64,000 bases of DNA, from contig OZ025785.1 of NCBI GenBank assembly GCA_964019425.1, positions 1,077,501-1,141,500 on the forward strand, written 5' to 3'. Within the stretch, counting starts at the first letter, position 1. Every line of letters starts with the position of its first letter. Below are positions 10,554-21,300 of this stretch, piece by piece. The notes beneath the pieces are model-generated. The model had not been told where the DNA came from. It saw only the letters and a list, made by a program, of their open reading frames with translations, and searched no databases. The translations under genes and the position numbers were made by a program. The stretch is from Flectonema sp. DT1601. Taxonomy: Eukaryota; Euglenozoa; Diplonemea; Diplonemida; Diplonemidae.

Positions 10554-10604
10554 CCCCCGGCCTCCTCCCCAGATACCCATATTCGACACCACGTATGGGA
10601 TTTT
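10554..10604 (+). repeat. 51-bp hairpin repeat, copy 1
   Basis: Matches 10749-10799 with a single difference. Inside, CCCATA and TATGGG can form a 6-bp stem around a 12-base loop. A C/G hairpin lies just upstream of this copy only. Function unknown; a promoter element or a small dispersed repeat are both possible. Confidence 0.75.
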
Positions 10605-10748
10605 GTAGATGTCAAATAGTGTAAAGTATTTACGTCAATCGCAGAGTGTATACCTACACTAACATTACCTTTAGTCAACTGTATCTTAGAACTAATGTTA
10701 AATTGTTGTTATGTTGTTTATGATACAAGTACAAACTCGAACAGTTAA

Positions 10749-10799
10749 CCCCCGGCCTCCTCCCCAGATACCCATATTCGACAGCACGTATGGGATTTT
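10749..10799 (+). repeat. 51-bp hairpin repeat, copy 2
   Basis: Second copy of 10554-10604, 195 bp downstream in the same orientation and about 280 bp before the start codon of synthetase copy B. The one base that differs lies in the loop (CACCACG against CAGCACG). Confidence 0.75.
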
Positions 10800-11082
10800 A
10801 TCGATACCAAATTGTTAGTCTTTAGTTTTAGTCAAAAGTTGCTTGTACTCATGAGAGTGGGTTGTTGTACTTCTGATTGGTCTCTAGTTTGTTATGAAGT
10901 ATAACATGCGTACGATAACTAACACCGACACTAATGTAATTATGTCATCCTTTTGAGTGAATTGTAAAGTAAGATTGGATATCATTTCAATAAAATGAAA
11001 TAAACAAATCACCACCTCCACAAGAAACTAATTCATCTCAGCAGATATTTAATTTAGGAAATAAAAAAAAAAGAAAAATAAG

Positions 11083-13450
11083 ATGGTTAGTGCCGGGTTA
11101 GAAGTTGCAGGAGTAGTCCTGAAGGGAATCGATCTACTCGTTTGGTTGATGACTTTAGGACCTGTTTGGATGGCTTTAGGAAAAGCCAGTGTGAGGAGTG
11201 TCAGAGCTAAGGTAGTTGATACTGCTGATGTTAATGGAGACCTACCACCGTCAAAAGTCTTTAGATGTGTTGAAGCTATTCAGAGAGGTGAATTAGCTAA
11301 AACCCCACTTCCTGGAGTTACAACTTTGTACGAATTTGCGATGCAGGCTATTCAGAAATACGCGAAGAAGAACGCTCTCGGAACTCGTACCTACCTCGGC
11401 TCCAGTGTCATTGAGGGATCAAAATTCCCAACAAAACAATTTGGATCTACCAAGTGGTTGACGTATGAGCAGGTTGGCGAGAAGATGCACAACTTTGGAT
11501 CAGGTCTTAGAGGCCTCGGTATGGAACCACTCCACTTGAAGGAAGGTCAATCATTCGACGATGTCACTGGGCCACACGGAATTCTGATGTACGAGAACAC
11601 CTGCGCCGAGTGGATGATCGCTGCTCTCGGTGCGTCCTCCCAGTCGTTTGTTTTGGGAACCTGCTATGCAACACTCGGTGTTGAAAGTGTTATCACAGCA
11701 GTTCAGGAGGCTGGAATTGTCACCATCGTTTGTAACTACTACGCTGTTAAGGATATTTTAAAGAGAAAGTCTGAAATGCCAACTCTGAAGAACATCATCT
11801 ACACGACTCTTTACGTTGAGCCGAAGGACATTGACCAACACCCTGGCAAAGATGATACCATCACCGTCTTGTCATTTGATGAGGTTTGTCAAAAGGGAGC
11901 TGAGAAGAAGGTGGCACCGTCACCGGGATCTCCACGTGACGTATGTCGTTATCATTTTTCACTTAACAGGATAGTCTAGTCTATTGAAGGTCTATAAAAA
12001 TAAAACTCAATGTGCTTTGTTTGGATGTCAGTCGAAAACAATAAATTGTGTCCGCAGTGCGGTCAAAATAATAATAAAAAAACAGATCTGCATTCTGATG
12101 TACACTTCCGGATCAACCGGAAAGCCAAAGGGAGTCATGGTTCGCAACAGTCAGTTGGTTTGCCTCTTCCAGGCCATCAAGGACAGAGCTGGACTTCGTG
12201 TTGGAGAAACCTTAGTCGGATACTTACCACTCGCTCACATCTTTGAGATGCAAATGGAATTCTACTGCTTTGGATTTGGTGGTGAAATCGGTTACGCTGA
12301 TCCAAAGACTCTCGTAAGTGGACCAGGGAAGTGTATGCCTCACGGTGCCCTCTTAGAATTCAGACCAACCATTCTCGGTGCCGTCCCAAAGGTTTGGGAA
12401 GTGATCAAGTCTGGAGCCGAAGCTAAAATCAAAGCCAGCGGAGCATCGAAGGAGTTTCTTTTTAACACCGCACTGGAGTGGAAGAAGACAGCAGTCACTC
12501 AATTCCGTGGAACACCGGTTTTTGACAAGTTAGTGTTCGCAAAGATTCGTGCAACTCTCGGAGGAAGATTGAGACTCGCTGTTTCTGGTGGTGGTGCGAT
12601 CTCAGCAAATGTTCAGGAATGGATCAGAGCTGTTTTCGGATGTCCATTAGTTCAAGGTTATGGTTTAACTGAGACATGTGCTGGTCTTACTGTTCAGGGT
12701 TTTGATGACATGCGTGTTGGTGTTGTTGGTGCTCCTGTCGAAACCGTTGAGATTATTCTCCACTCTGAGCCTGAATTAACTGACTTTGACTCAAAGCCAT
12801 ACCTCTCCACTGATACCAATCACATGGGAGCACCTTGTAAGGGTCGTGGAGAAGTATGGGTTCGTGGTAACAACGTAACCGACGGTTACTACAAAATGCC
12901 TAAGGAAACTGCTTCCGAATTCGATAAAAACGGATGGTTTCACACTGGTGACATTGGTATCATCACACCAGATGGAACCATTAAGATTGTTGACCGTAAG
13001 AAGAACCTCGTCAAGTTGAAGGGTGGTGAGTACATTGCCCTTGAGAGAATGAACCAAGCATTCAACCAGTGCCAATATGTTGATGTTGATGGTGGTGGTG
13101 TCTGCACTTACGGAGATTCAGAGATGGACAGACCGGTCTGCTTGGTTCAAATGAATGCCGTGAAGGTTGGTGAACTCGCAAAGAGCCTTGGGATCGAAGA
13201 GACTTCACCTGAGAAGCTCTCGAAGAATGAAAAGATCATCGCTGAGGTTACGAAAGCTCTCAATCTGGCGGGAAAGAATACTCAGCCACCACTTTCATCT
13301 CTTGAAGTGTTGGCCTCAGTTGCTTTGTTAACCAAGCCGTGGAGTGCATTAGAAGGAACTCTTACTGCTTCCCTGAAGATAGTTCCGAAGCAGATTCAAA
13401 TGGCTCATGCGGAAGAACTTGCTGCTGTGAAGTCGAAGGGCATTCGTTAA
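11083..13450 (+). CDS. Long-chain acyl-CoA synthetase, copy B (740 aa)
   Basis: Paralogue of the gene at 6967 with the same reaction and architecture. Exon 1 is 11083-11940 and exon 2 12086-13450; the 145-bp intron (GTATGT...AACAG) sits at the same codon but shares no evident sequence with the copy A intron. The protein has the N-terminal hydrophobic anchor (GIDLLVWLMTLGPVWMAL), the AMP-binding motif YTSGSTGKPKGV, GYGLTETC, and the TGDIG / VDRKKNLVKLKGGEY signature. Differences from copy A are clustered: the first 90 residues, the block after the P-loop (VCLFQAIKDRAGLRVGE against IAAITAIRIRAKFQIGE), EFYCFGFGG against EIFVFGWGG, and a one-residue-longer SGASKEFLF. Elsewhere the two are almost identical. 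The clustered differences could alter fatty-acid choice; that is inference. Confidence 0.95.
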
Positions 13451-13604
13451 ATGATTTAATGAAACGCTACCACTTCCCTCTAATTCGTTTTTTAAAAAAA
13501 GAAGATTCAAATGATTCACGTCTGCTGTGCAATTTTATTCTCTTTGCTACATCCCATTCCCCCATACGCGTCAAGGTGAAGGGAGACGTGGTTCACTTCA
13601 GAAT

Positions 13605-13610
13605 AATAAA
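13605..13610 (+). terminator. Poly(A) signal of synthetase copy B
   Basis: AATAAA 155 bp after the stop, within AATAATAAA. The shared 3' UTR ends just before it. Confidence 0.6.
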
Positions 13611-15047
13611 AGTGAGAAAGAAACAAGAGTAAAAGATCCACATCGGTGATACGACTCACGGAATGCTACTTTCCCATACGTACTTGCGCGGCGTTCTGAA
13701 AGTTTGATTTGTAGATTTCAAGCCAAACCACTGCATTGTTCAACAGGACAGGACCTAACCAGTTATTGAAAACTATGGCAGTAAAGATATGGTCTGAAGA
13801 GAGGAGGTCTGCCTGGTCTTTTCTTTCTTTTGCATTTTATACTTAGGGAACAGCTGCTTTACGTTATGAAGAAAAAAAAGAAAAAAATAGTTAGGGGAAA
13901 AAAAAAAAAAAAAAAAAGTAAACAAACTGGTATCTGTTTTCTTCCTGGATAACTTCCCATAATGTTACTGAGAAAGAATAAAAAAAAAAAACTTGCCCAC
14001 GTCCCCAGTCTGAGCCATATGAGCCACAGCCATGTTATTGTGAGGAGTATCTGCACAAAATGATTAAAATGTCTCTCTCACTTTTTTTTTTTCTTCTTTT
14101 CCATTCCGCGAGTGAAGTTTACGAATATTAAAAAAAAGGGGAAAAAAAAAAAAAAAAAAAAAAAACACTCTCTCTCTCTCTCAAATTTAAATAACACGAC
14201 ACAATGTCCTAACAGCCCTTTTTAAAAAAAAAAAAAAATAATAGTTAGTCGGTACAAAAGAAAAAAAAAAAAAAAAGTAGAAAAAAACTGATGAGGACTA
14301 ATATTATTATATTTCGCTACTATCCCCCCAATATCTCCCTACCTCACCCCCCCCCAAAAAAAAAAAAAAAGTGTGAGACAAGAAAAAAAAAAAAAGAAAA
14401 AAAAAAGGCAAAGACCAGTCATTTATTGTGACTTAGCTGGCTAAGCTTCGTCTCAATGCTCAGGACTCATCGTGCATGGTTTCATTACACCCTGCCTTGT
14501 GCTTGTTCAGTGCATTTCAGGCAGTAGCTATCAGACTTGTCTGCGCTACACACATACCATCACAAGTTCCAAATAGCATCTGCAGACACGTTTCACTTAA
14601 ATGAAACGCCTCCCTAACATATTTTTGAAGAGAGAAAAAAAAGGAGGGGAAAAAAAAAAAAAAAAAAACTAACGGGAAACACACAACAAAAGTTTTTTTT
14701 CTTTCTTTTATCTTTTTATATTATTTCAGAATACCAACACTTTGACACTCTGAGTCCCTCGGAATATTCACAGCAGGTGTTTTTACATTATTGCCGTTGG
14801 TAATGGGCTGCATTCGAGCGGAAAAACCCGATCGTTCATACTTGCAAAGAACAGAAATCCAAAAAAAAAGAAAAAAAAAGAAAAAAATAACAATACTAAA
14901 GGTAACTAAACCCCACTCGTTCTATGCTTTCACACACAGCTATATAATATACATTTTCTTTTTTTTTTTTTTAAAAACAATTAAATCATAACTCACATAA
15001 ATCTCTCCAGCATATGTCACACCAGATTAGATAAATCTGTTCACAAT
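13611..15047. other. A-run-rich spacer upstream of the giant gene
   Basis: No gene is supportable. From about 13870 to 14900 the plus strand is packed with A-runs, for example 20 A at 13898-13917, 24 A at 14142-14165 and 19 A at 14650-14668, many broken only by single G residues. A short (CT)n tract lies at about 14167-14182. Runs of T appear only at the edges (about 14083 and 14958). The region ends exactly where the 35-kb duplicated unit begins, and is not part of it. Confidence 0.65.
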
Positions 15048-15372
15048 TAGTCAACACCTGTGATCGAATCCCATGACCAATCCCTTCCCCAACCCAATAG
15101 TAGGATCAACCTATTTGACTACGTGTTAACTAATGGTGGGTAGTAGACATTAGTGTTTGAATGCTTCTGATGATTGGAACTCGTCAGTCTCAATTTTTTA
15201 AATAATAATTTCCCACCCTCAGCAAGAGTAGAAAGGAAAACAGAAAAAAGAAAAAGAAAAATACAGCCCGGTTAGTAGGTAGAGCCGTATCTACTATTAT
15301 TTAGCGGGAACTGTGTAGAAGAAGGATCTCTGAAGGGGAAACAAGCAAACAAACAAACAAAAGAACAACAAA
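15048..15372 (+). promoter_or_regulatory. Upstream region and leader of the giant gene
   Basis: All the upstream DNA that the second gene copy also has. The last 30 bp are a C/A-only unstructured leader (repeated CAAA, 15344-15372) ending ACAAAATG, a favourable start context. No convincing TATA box is visible; a CGGTTAGTAGGTAG stretch at about 15268 is unexplained. Confidence 0.4.
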
Positions 15373-18300
15373 ATGTTTTGTTCGAGAGTGCTAAGCGTGA
15401 TGGCGCTGTTGGCTGGAGCTCATGCTGCTGCTGCACCTACGACTTGCAACCCTGCGGGGTTGCGTGGAGAGGGACTGCTTCACCACGATGTGAAGCACCT
15501 AATGCCGGGGACATTTCAAAAGACTGCGGCGATGATCTCATCGAGACAGCAACATGTTGCTTGTGACGGGGACTGCGTCAGAAGCTTCAGGGACACCACC
15601 ACTCACTCACCGCTCAAGTATGTATTTCACTTAGGTGGACTCTTTTTTTCTTTTATTTTTTTGTTCAACTTGTTGCAAAAAAGAAAAAAAGAAATGGGGA
15701 AGGGGAAGGGATTGATAATAACAATAATAACAATATTTAAAAAAACAGCATTCACGTTGACTTTTCACTTTTGGATGATTCAAGATACGCTTGTCAAAAT
15801 ACTGGAGACATAATCCAGTTGGCGCACGACCCTTCTCCGGGAGCCGCAAATGCTTTTGGAGGGGGCGGGTACACGACGAGCAACAACATCGACTACGTGT
15901 GCCCGGATTCATGGGTGATGACGAGCAACAAGAAGCAAAGACTGAAGGACGCGGTGAACAGGGCAGTGACTCGAATCAAAACGGGTCTGATGGCCAAACA
16001 CGTGGTCGAAAACGAAGGAATCATCAAGACGGTCGACGGGAGGGTGAACTGCAACGCTCGGGACGGTGATTCGAACGTTTTCAGCAACCTGTTGATCGCA
16101 GAGAACGGAGTAGCGGCGGACTTCGTGTTGTATGTGACGGCCAACCCGGTGATCGTCTTTGACGGGTCGGGTTCCAGGATTCAAGCCAATGCTGCAGGTT
16201 GGCCGTGCCACTTTGCGAGGGAGAGTTCAAGACCGGTTATCGGTTTGATATCATTCCACCCGGATCAAGTGTCGGATATTGACAGTGAGGTTCAGTACAT
16301 GTCGAGCGTCGCGCTGCACGAGTTGGTTCAGGCGCTGGGATGGACTCCGGAGCTTGCGGTGAACGACAAGTACATCACCAACTGGAACGCTGAGGGAAGA
16401 ACGTTTGACCAACTTCCTATTGACCTCATGGTGACGAAGAGTGATCGTCTTGGAAAGAGGGGTTACCTGAGATCTCGCGAAGTGACCTTTGCCGAATTCT
16501 TCGACGATCCGTCGTGGGTGCAGCCGGCGTTTTCTTCGTGGAGGGAGTCCTACCCGATTGGTACCCCAGCGCAAGTGACGAAGCTGACGACTCCGACGGT
16601 GATCGAGCAGGCGAGGTTGCACTACGGGTGCAGCCCTACGGATGTCGATGGGCTGGAAGTCGAGGACTACACGTTTCGGGCGATGGGGTACGGCCGTGAT
16701 TGGAACGACTTTCCGCAACACTTTTCAGTTCTTTGGGAGAAGCGTATCGCCAACGACGAGGTTATGAACCTTCAGGTGACCTCGAAGGCGGTTCTGTCGA
16801 GGCTGACTCTCGCGATGCTTCAGGACACGGGGTACTACACGGCGGAGTTCTCTGCGGCGGAACCGTTGGCACACGGGAACAACGAGTGCTTTGTGCTGAC
16901 TTCGAACTGTTGGGCTTGGAGTGGTGATTACATTTGCCCGAGATCGGATGGATTGCCGGTGACGAGCCCCACGTTCTGCACTGCCGACCGACGTGGACGT
17001 GGTACCTGCAATGCCGGCGAGTACGTGGTGTACAGCAGGTCTGTTGTGCCTCGGGTCCCTCGTGAGTACCTTGTGGTCAAGGATGCGGTGACTGGAACGA
17101 GATACTTGCCGTACTATGTCCCCAATCTCAGTTCTTATGCAGAGTTTAACGTGATGAGGGAACCGATCGTCAGACTGAACGGAGGATGTGATGAAATCAT
17201 GGACTTCTGTCCGGTGTGGGAACAGGTTTCGGTTGAAGACGACTGCAGCAACCCGACGGGGTGGGCCGGCACTCCCGCGCAGTACACGGCCCCGGGATCG
17301 ACCTCTTCGTGCTTCGTTTCAAATCTTCGGACGTCTACCACGGGGACGCTTTCGGGAAGGTGTCTTCCTCACGTCTGCGAGGCTGCCGAGGCCGGGACGT
17401 TTGAGCTCACCCTGTTCGTGGGGAGGACTCAGGTAAAGTGCAGCACGAAAGGGAAAATACAAGCGGTCAGCTTGGCTGATGGGATTGGTGGGGATATCTA
17501 TTGTCCGGATCCCACTTTGTTCTGTGCAGGAAAGGCAGAGCTCCCTCCGGTGGCGTTGAGGTTAATCGAGGGTACGGGGGAAATAGTTGTCGGGGAGTCG
17601 ACGGAGTTCGTCATCGAGGCAACCGCGATGGGATCCATTTCGGGAGTGAGGAACCAGATTGGAATGTGTGTGGTGTCCGGGGAGATCGACGAGATGTCCA
17701 CGAGGGAAGCGAGCTACCACGGGAAGTGCGAGAGGGTTTCGACGAGTACTTTTACCCACATGGATTGCCCACTGTTGGATGATCCGGTGAGGAGGAGCTC
17801 GGCGCAGCAGTGCCACGCTGCGTGTTGTGCGGATCCGGATTGTGTGATGTGGCAGTGGATCACGTCCAGCGGCGTGTGCAAGCGGGGATCGACTGGACCG
17901 GAGCTGTGCGAGGGTAAGCCGTGGGAAGTAGCTCAAGATGGAGCATACCTCAGGCGGATTACTCAGTTGCCTTCCTCGGGACTTCTCCCTGGGGAGACAT
18001 GCAAGACGACATTCATGACGCGCCTCGGGTTCGAAGCGAAGGGACAGGCGAAGTTCAAGGTGTTTCTGAAGTCCGTGAGCAGCAAGATCGTGTTCTACGG
18101 GATCGGAGAAAACCTCCTCAATGACGTCATCGTGCGGACTGTGTCGGCGAAGGCCGGGCCTCCTTCGAACGTGAGGATCACGTCGCCGCCTGAGGGAACC
18201 GAGATTCTGTCCGGAAGCGGGTTCGATGTCACCGCGATCCTGACGGATGCGTACGGAAACCCTTCGAGGGGCACTGCCGATGGATCTGTTTGCCCGTGGG

Positions 18301-21300
18301 GGGTGAAGACTTCCGAGACGGATGTTGACTTCTTGGGTGACGACCGGGTGGTGATGGACGGGAAGTGCATTGAGCTGTACAGGACGGCGATGACGAAGGC
18401 CGCTGCGAAGGAGAAATGCAGGACGGCTTGGGGAGAAGGGATGGGGACCCTCGCGACAATCACGAGCTTGGAGATGGAACAGATGCTGGTTGGGGCCTCG
18501 GTGGGTTCTTTCTGGACGGGATTGGAGGTGACTGCCTTGACGATGCCGGCGACGACGACGTGGGATTCGGGGGCGGACTCGCAATGGTGGAGGGAGACTT
18601 ACGGAAACCCGAATGGTCAGGATTACGGTGAATGGGGTTACAGGAAGGGTTGCTGCAGCGGAATCTGGGAAGCGGATGTCGACAGGTACGAAACCACCGC
18701 GGCGTTTGATGCGAATCCTCGGATCAAGAGCTGCATTCGATTCAACCCGAGCGTGTACGAGTACTACCCTTACGAAGCGGTTCTTTGCCGTGAGAGCTAT
18801 CCGTTCTTCTGCGAGTTCAGGCCCCGATTGAAGTTGGTTGTGGACGCAGTGAGCGTGGATGCCGAGATAACTGCGCCTGTCGGAGTGTACGCGGGCAGCA
18901 ATGTGAGGTTCAATGGAGTTGTCGCTTTGAGAGCGCCAGTCGGAGACACTGTTGATGACCACGATACCTTCATGATTCAGGTCACCAGCCCGGGAACGAT
19001 CTTGTCGTCGACCGGAGGGCAGGTTATCTTGAAGTGGAAGGTGCCACCTCAGCCAACGCACATCCAGGCTCTGGGCTACGATAGCGGGTCTGCTACGTGG
19101 TTGCCGTCGATCACGGTTCAGGCGGGCGGAACCATCACTGTGACGATCAACCCGACCGATGTCGGGGGGAAGTTCATTTCTTGGAGCAACATTATGTACT
19201 ACGAGGTGAGGGACCTGTCTTCGGGGAACGCGTACGAATTCACAGGATCGTGTCCAAATGGGAGGGTGAAGGACGGATGCCGGGTTGTGATGACGCCGGA
19301 GAGCCATCCGTTCATTACTAAGGTGAAGACGATTGAGGTGGTCGCTTCGTCGGTGAAATTGACTGCCAACCCGGAATCGGTTCTGATCCACATTGTTCCG
19401 GGAACTCCGTGCGGGATCGACGTTGATTGCCCAGCGGCTGCCGAGTACGCATCGGTCATGGATCCAGTTGATTTTAAGATTGTTGATTGCTACGGCAACC
19501 CTGTCTGCGACAGGAGGAGCAACGGGATGCCGATCACCGTTTCAGGTGACGGGCAGCGGGCCCTCGCTTCGGGCTTCGGATCTTCTCCGACGTCTGTTTG
19601 CGGGGCGTTCAGCTCGGAAGGCGACTGCAGAGAGGGAGGATGCCTCTGGGGAACTGCACAGATGGATCCGTTGATCTGCGAGCCGGGAACCTGTTGCTAC
19701 TCTGTCAACGGTCCACGGTTGGTTCCACACCGCGGATCGAGCGATTTCTTGGGAGCGCAGAGGCTGTGTTTCCCCAATGATCGTGCCATCCTGTTCTCTG
19801 GTAGCGAGGCTCCGTACATCAGAACTGCGAGTTGCGCGTACGACCTTGCGGAATTGTCTGACTTCGAAGACATCTTTTACATCAGACCGTCGACTTCGGG
19901 GAAGCTGCACCTCGAGGTCGCTTCGAGTGGTTCAGAAATTGTGAAGCCCAACGAGTACGAAGAGATCGGGGACAAGTGTACCCCTGATTCCAACGGTGTG
20001 ACCGGACTACACGACACCTACACCTGGGACACAGCCGATTTCTGTGACCCAACGGAGTCGTCGTTCGATGCCGCAAGGTGTTTGAAGCCGATGAACGCGG
20101 ATGTTTGCAAAGAGCTTTGCAACCTGTACCCGAGTGCGGGCTGCATTGGAGTGGAGTACTCCGAGGCAGCTGTCGTCGCTGATTCAACAGCAGCATCGTG
20201 TCCCGCGGAGTACCCGATTGCATCTGACGGAAACACCTGTTGCAAGGCTGGTGATTCCTCGGACTGCACGGGATGCCCGGCGGTCGCCGACCAAAATCAG
20301 GAACAGAATTTTCTGTGCACCGTAGGTGGAAACAGCTTCGTTTTCCCCGGCAAACTCACGGATCTGGGACTCGTGTCATACCAGACAGTTGATGATGAAA
20401 GTTGTGCTGATGGTAGGAGAACGGTGCTGAAGTTCACTGATACGGCAGCCCACCACGACAGAATATTAGGTCGGCTTAGTTGTGGGACCTTGGGTGCGAG
20501 TAGTGTCACCCCTGCTAACACGTGTGTTGCACACGCTCGTGTAGAAAGCTTTGGCGAGTATGCTGGATGTCGCATTCAGCAAGCTTCCGTTTCCGAATTT
20601 CGAGTAGTAAATGCTGTTGAAGGATGCCCTGTGTTCTGTGATGCAAGGGGGTACCAATACTGGGGTTTGGTCTGTCCGTTCGTTGATGGGACAGTAGGGT
20701 GCATATGTTCTACACCTGCTGAATTTGATGGATCAGCTGTGACGGATGATGCCGATTGCTGGTCAGCCAGTGGGAACGAGCCTCAGTGCAACGGTGCGAG
20801 CTTGAAAATTGGAACAACAATTTATGGCTCGGGTCGCAGTGAGAGGGCGGCAGCTTTCTACAGGGTAACGCGGTCTGTTGCTGTGTCTACTTCGAGGACT
20901 TGCGCAGACTGGAAATCTGATGCGAAAAGCTGCTCATTGATGTTGAAGGGACCGAGGCCAGCGTCCACCACGACCATTACCAACGGGCCTGTGGTCTACG
21001 GACTAAAAGACGGACACACCGGAAACCTTAACAACTACGAGAACACTTTGACGAAGGCGAGCGCGCCGTCGGAATCGACAGCGGGCGACATGTGCTTCCG
21101 CAGAGGGGTGACGATCAAGGGAACCAAGCCAAGCCTCAGCGTTCAGATATTCGGACCGAAGGATTCGCTCGAGGCAGTTGATGGGGAAAGAGGCAGAGAA
21201 GAACTCTGGACGTGCGAACCCTCCCCGTCGTCGAGTGTGTCGTTGAAGCAGGCAAACGTGGAGGCGAACCGAATCTACGCGATCAAAATCAATGTTCTCG

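Larger units (their letters stand above)
9403..11082. other. Spacer between the two synthetase genes
   Basis: About 1.7 kb, AT-rich, without a supportable gene. It contains a pair of 51-bp repeats (10554-10604 and 10749-10799), a C/G hairpin CCCCCGCTGGGGG near 10533-10546, T-runs at 10450-10480, and an A-rich purine tract immediately before the next ATG. The promoter of copy B must lie here, but no clear core element is recognisable. Confidence 0.6.

Noticed and set aside
10099-10619. Short open frames between the synthetase genes
   Set aside because: 62 and 75 codons, composition of AT-rich spacer, no start context or homology clue.
14440-14520. A-box-like TAGCTGGCTAAG
   Set aside because: No B box follows at tRNA spacing and no stems can be drawn.
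15051-15110. B-box-like GATCGAATCCC near the duplication start
   Set aside because: No A box or cloverleaf pairing around it; T-stem pairing is poor. Not a tRNA gene.
15378-15566. Overlapping 62-codon frame in exon 1 of the giant gene
   Set aside because: The alternative frame has the signal peptide and joins in phase to exon 2; this one is Cys/Arg-rich shadow sequence.
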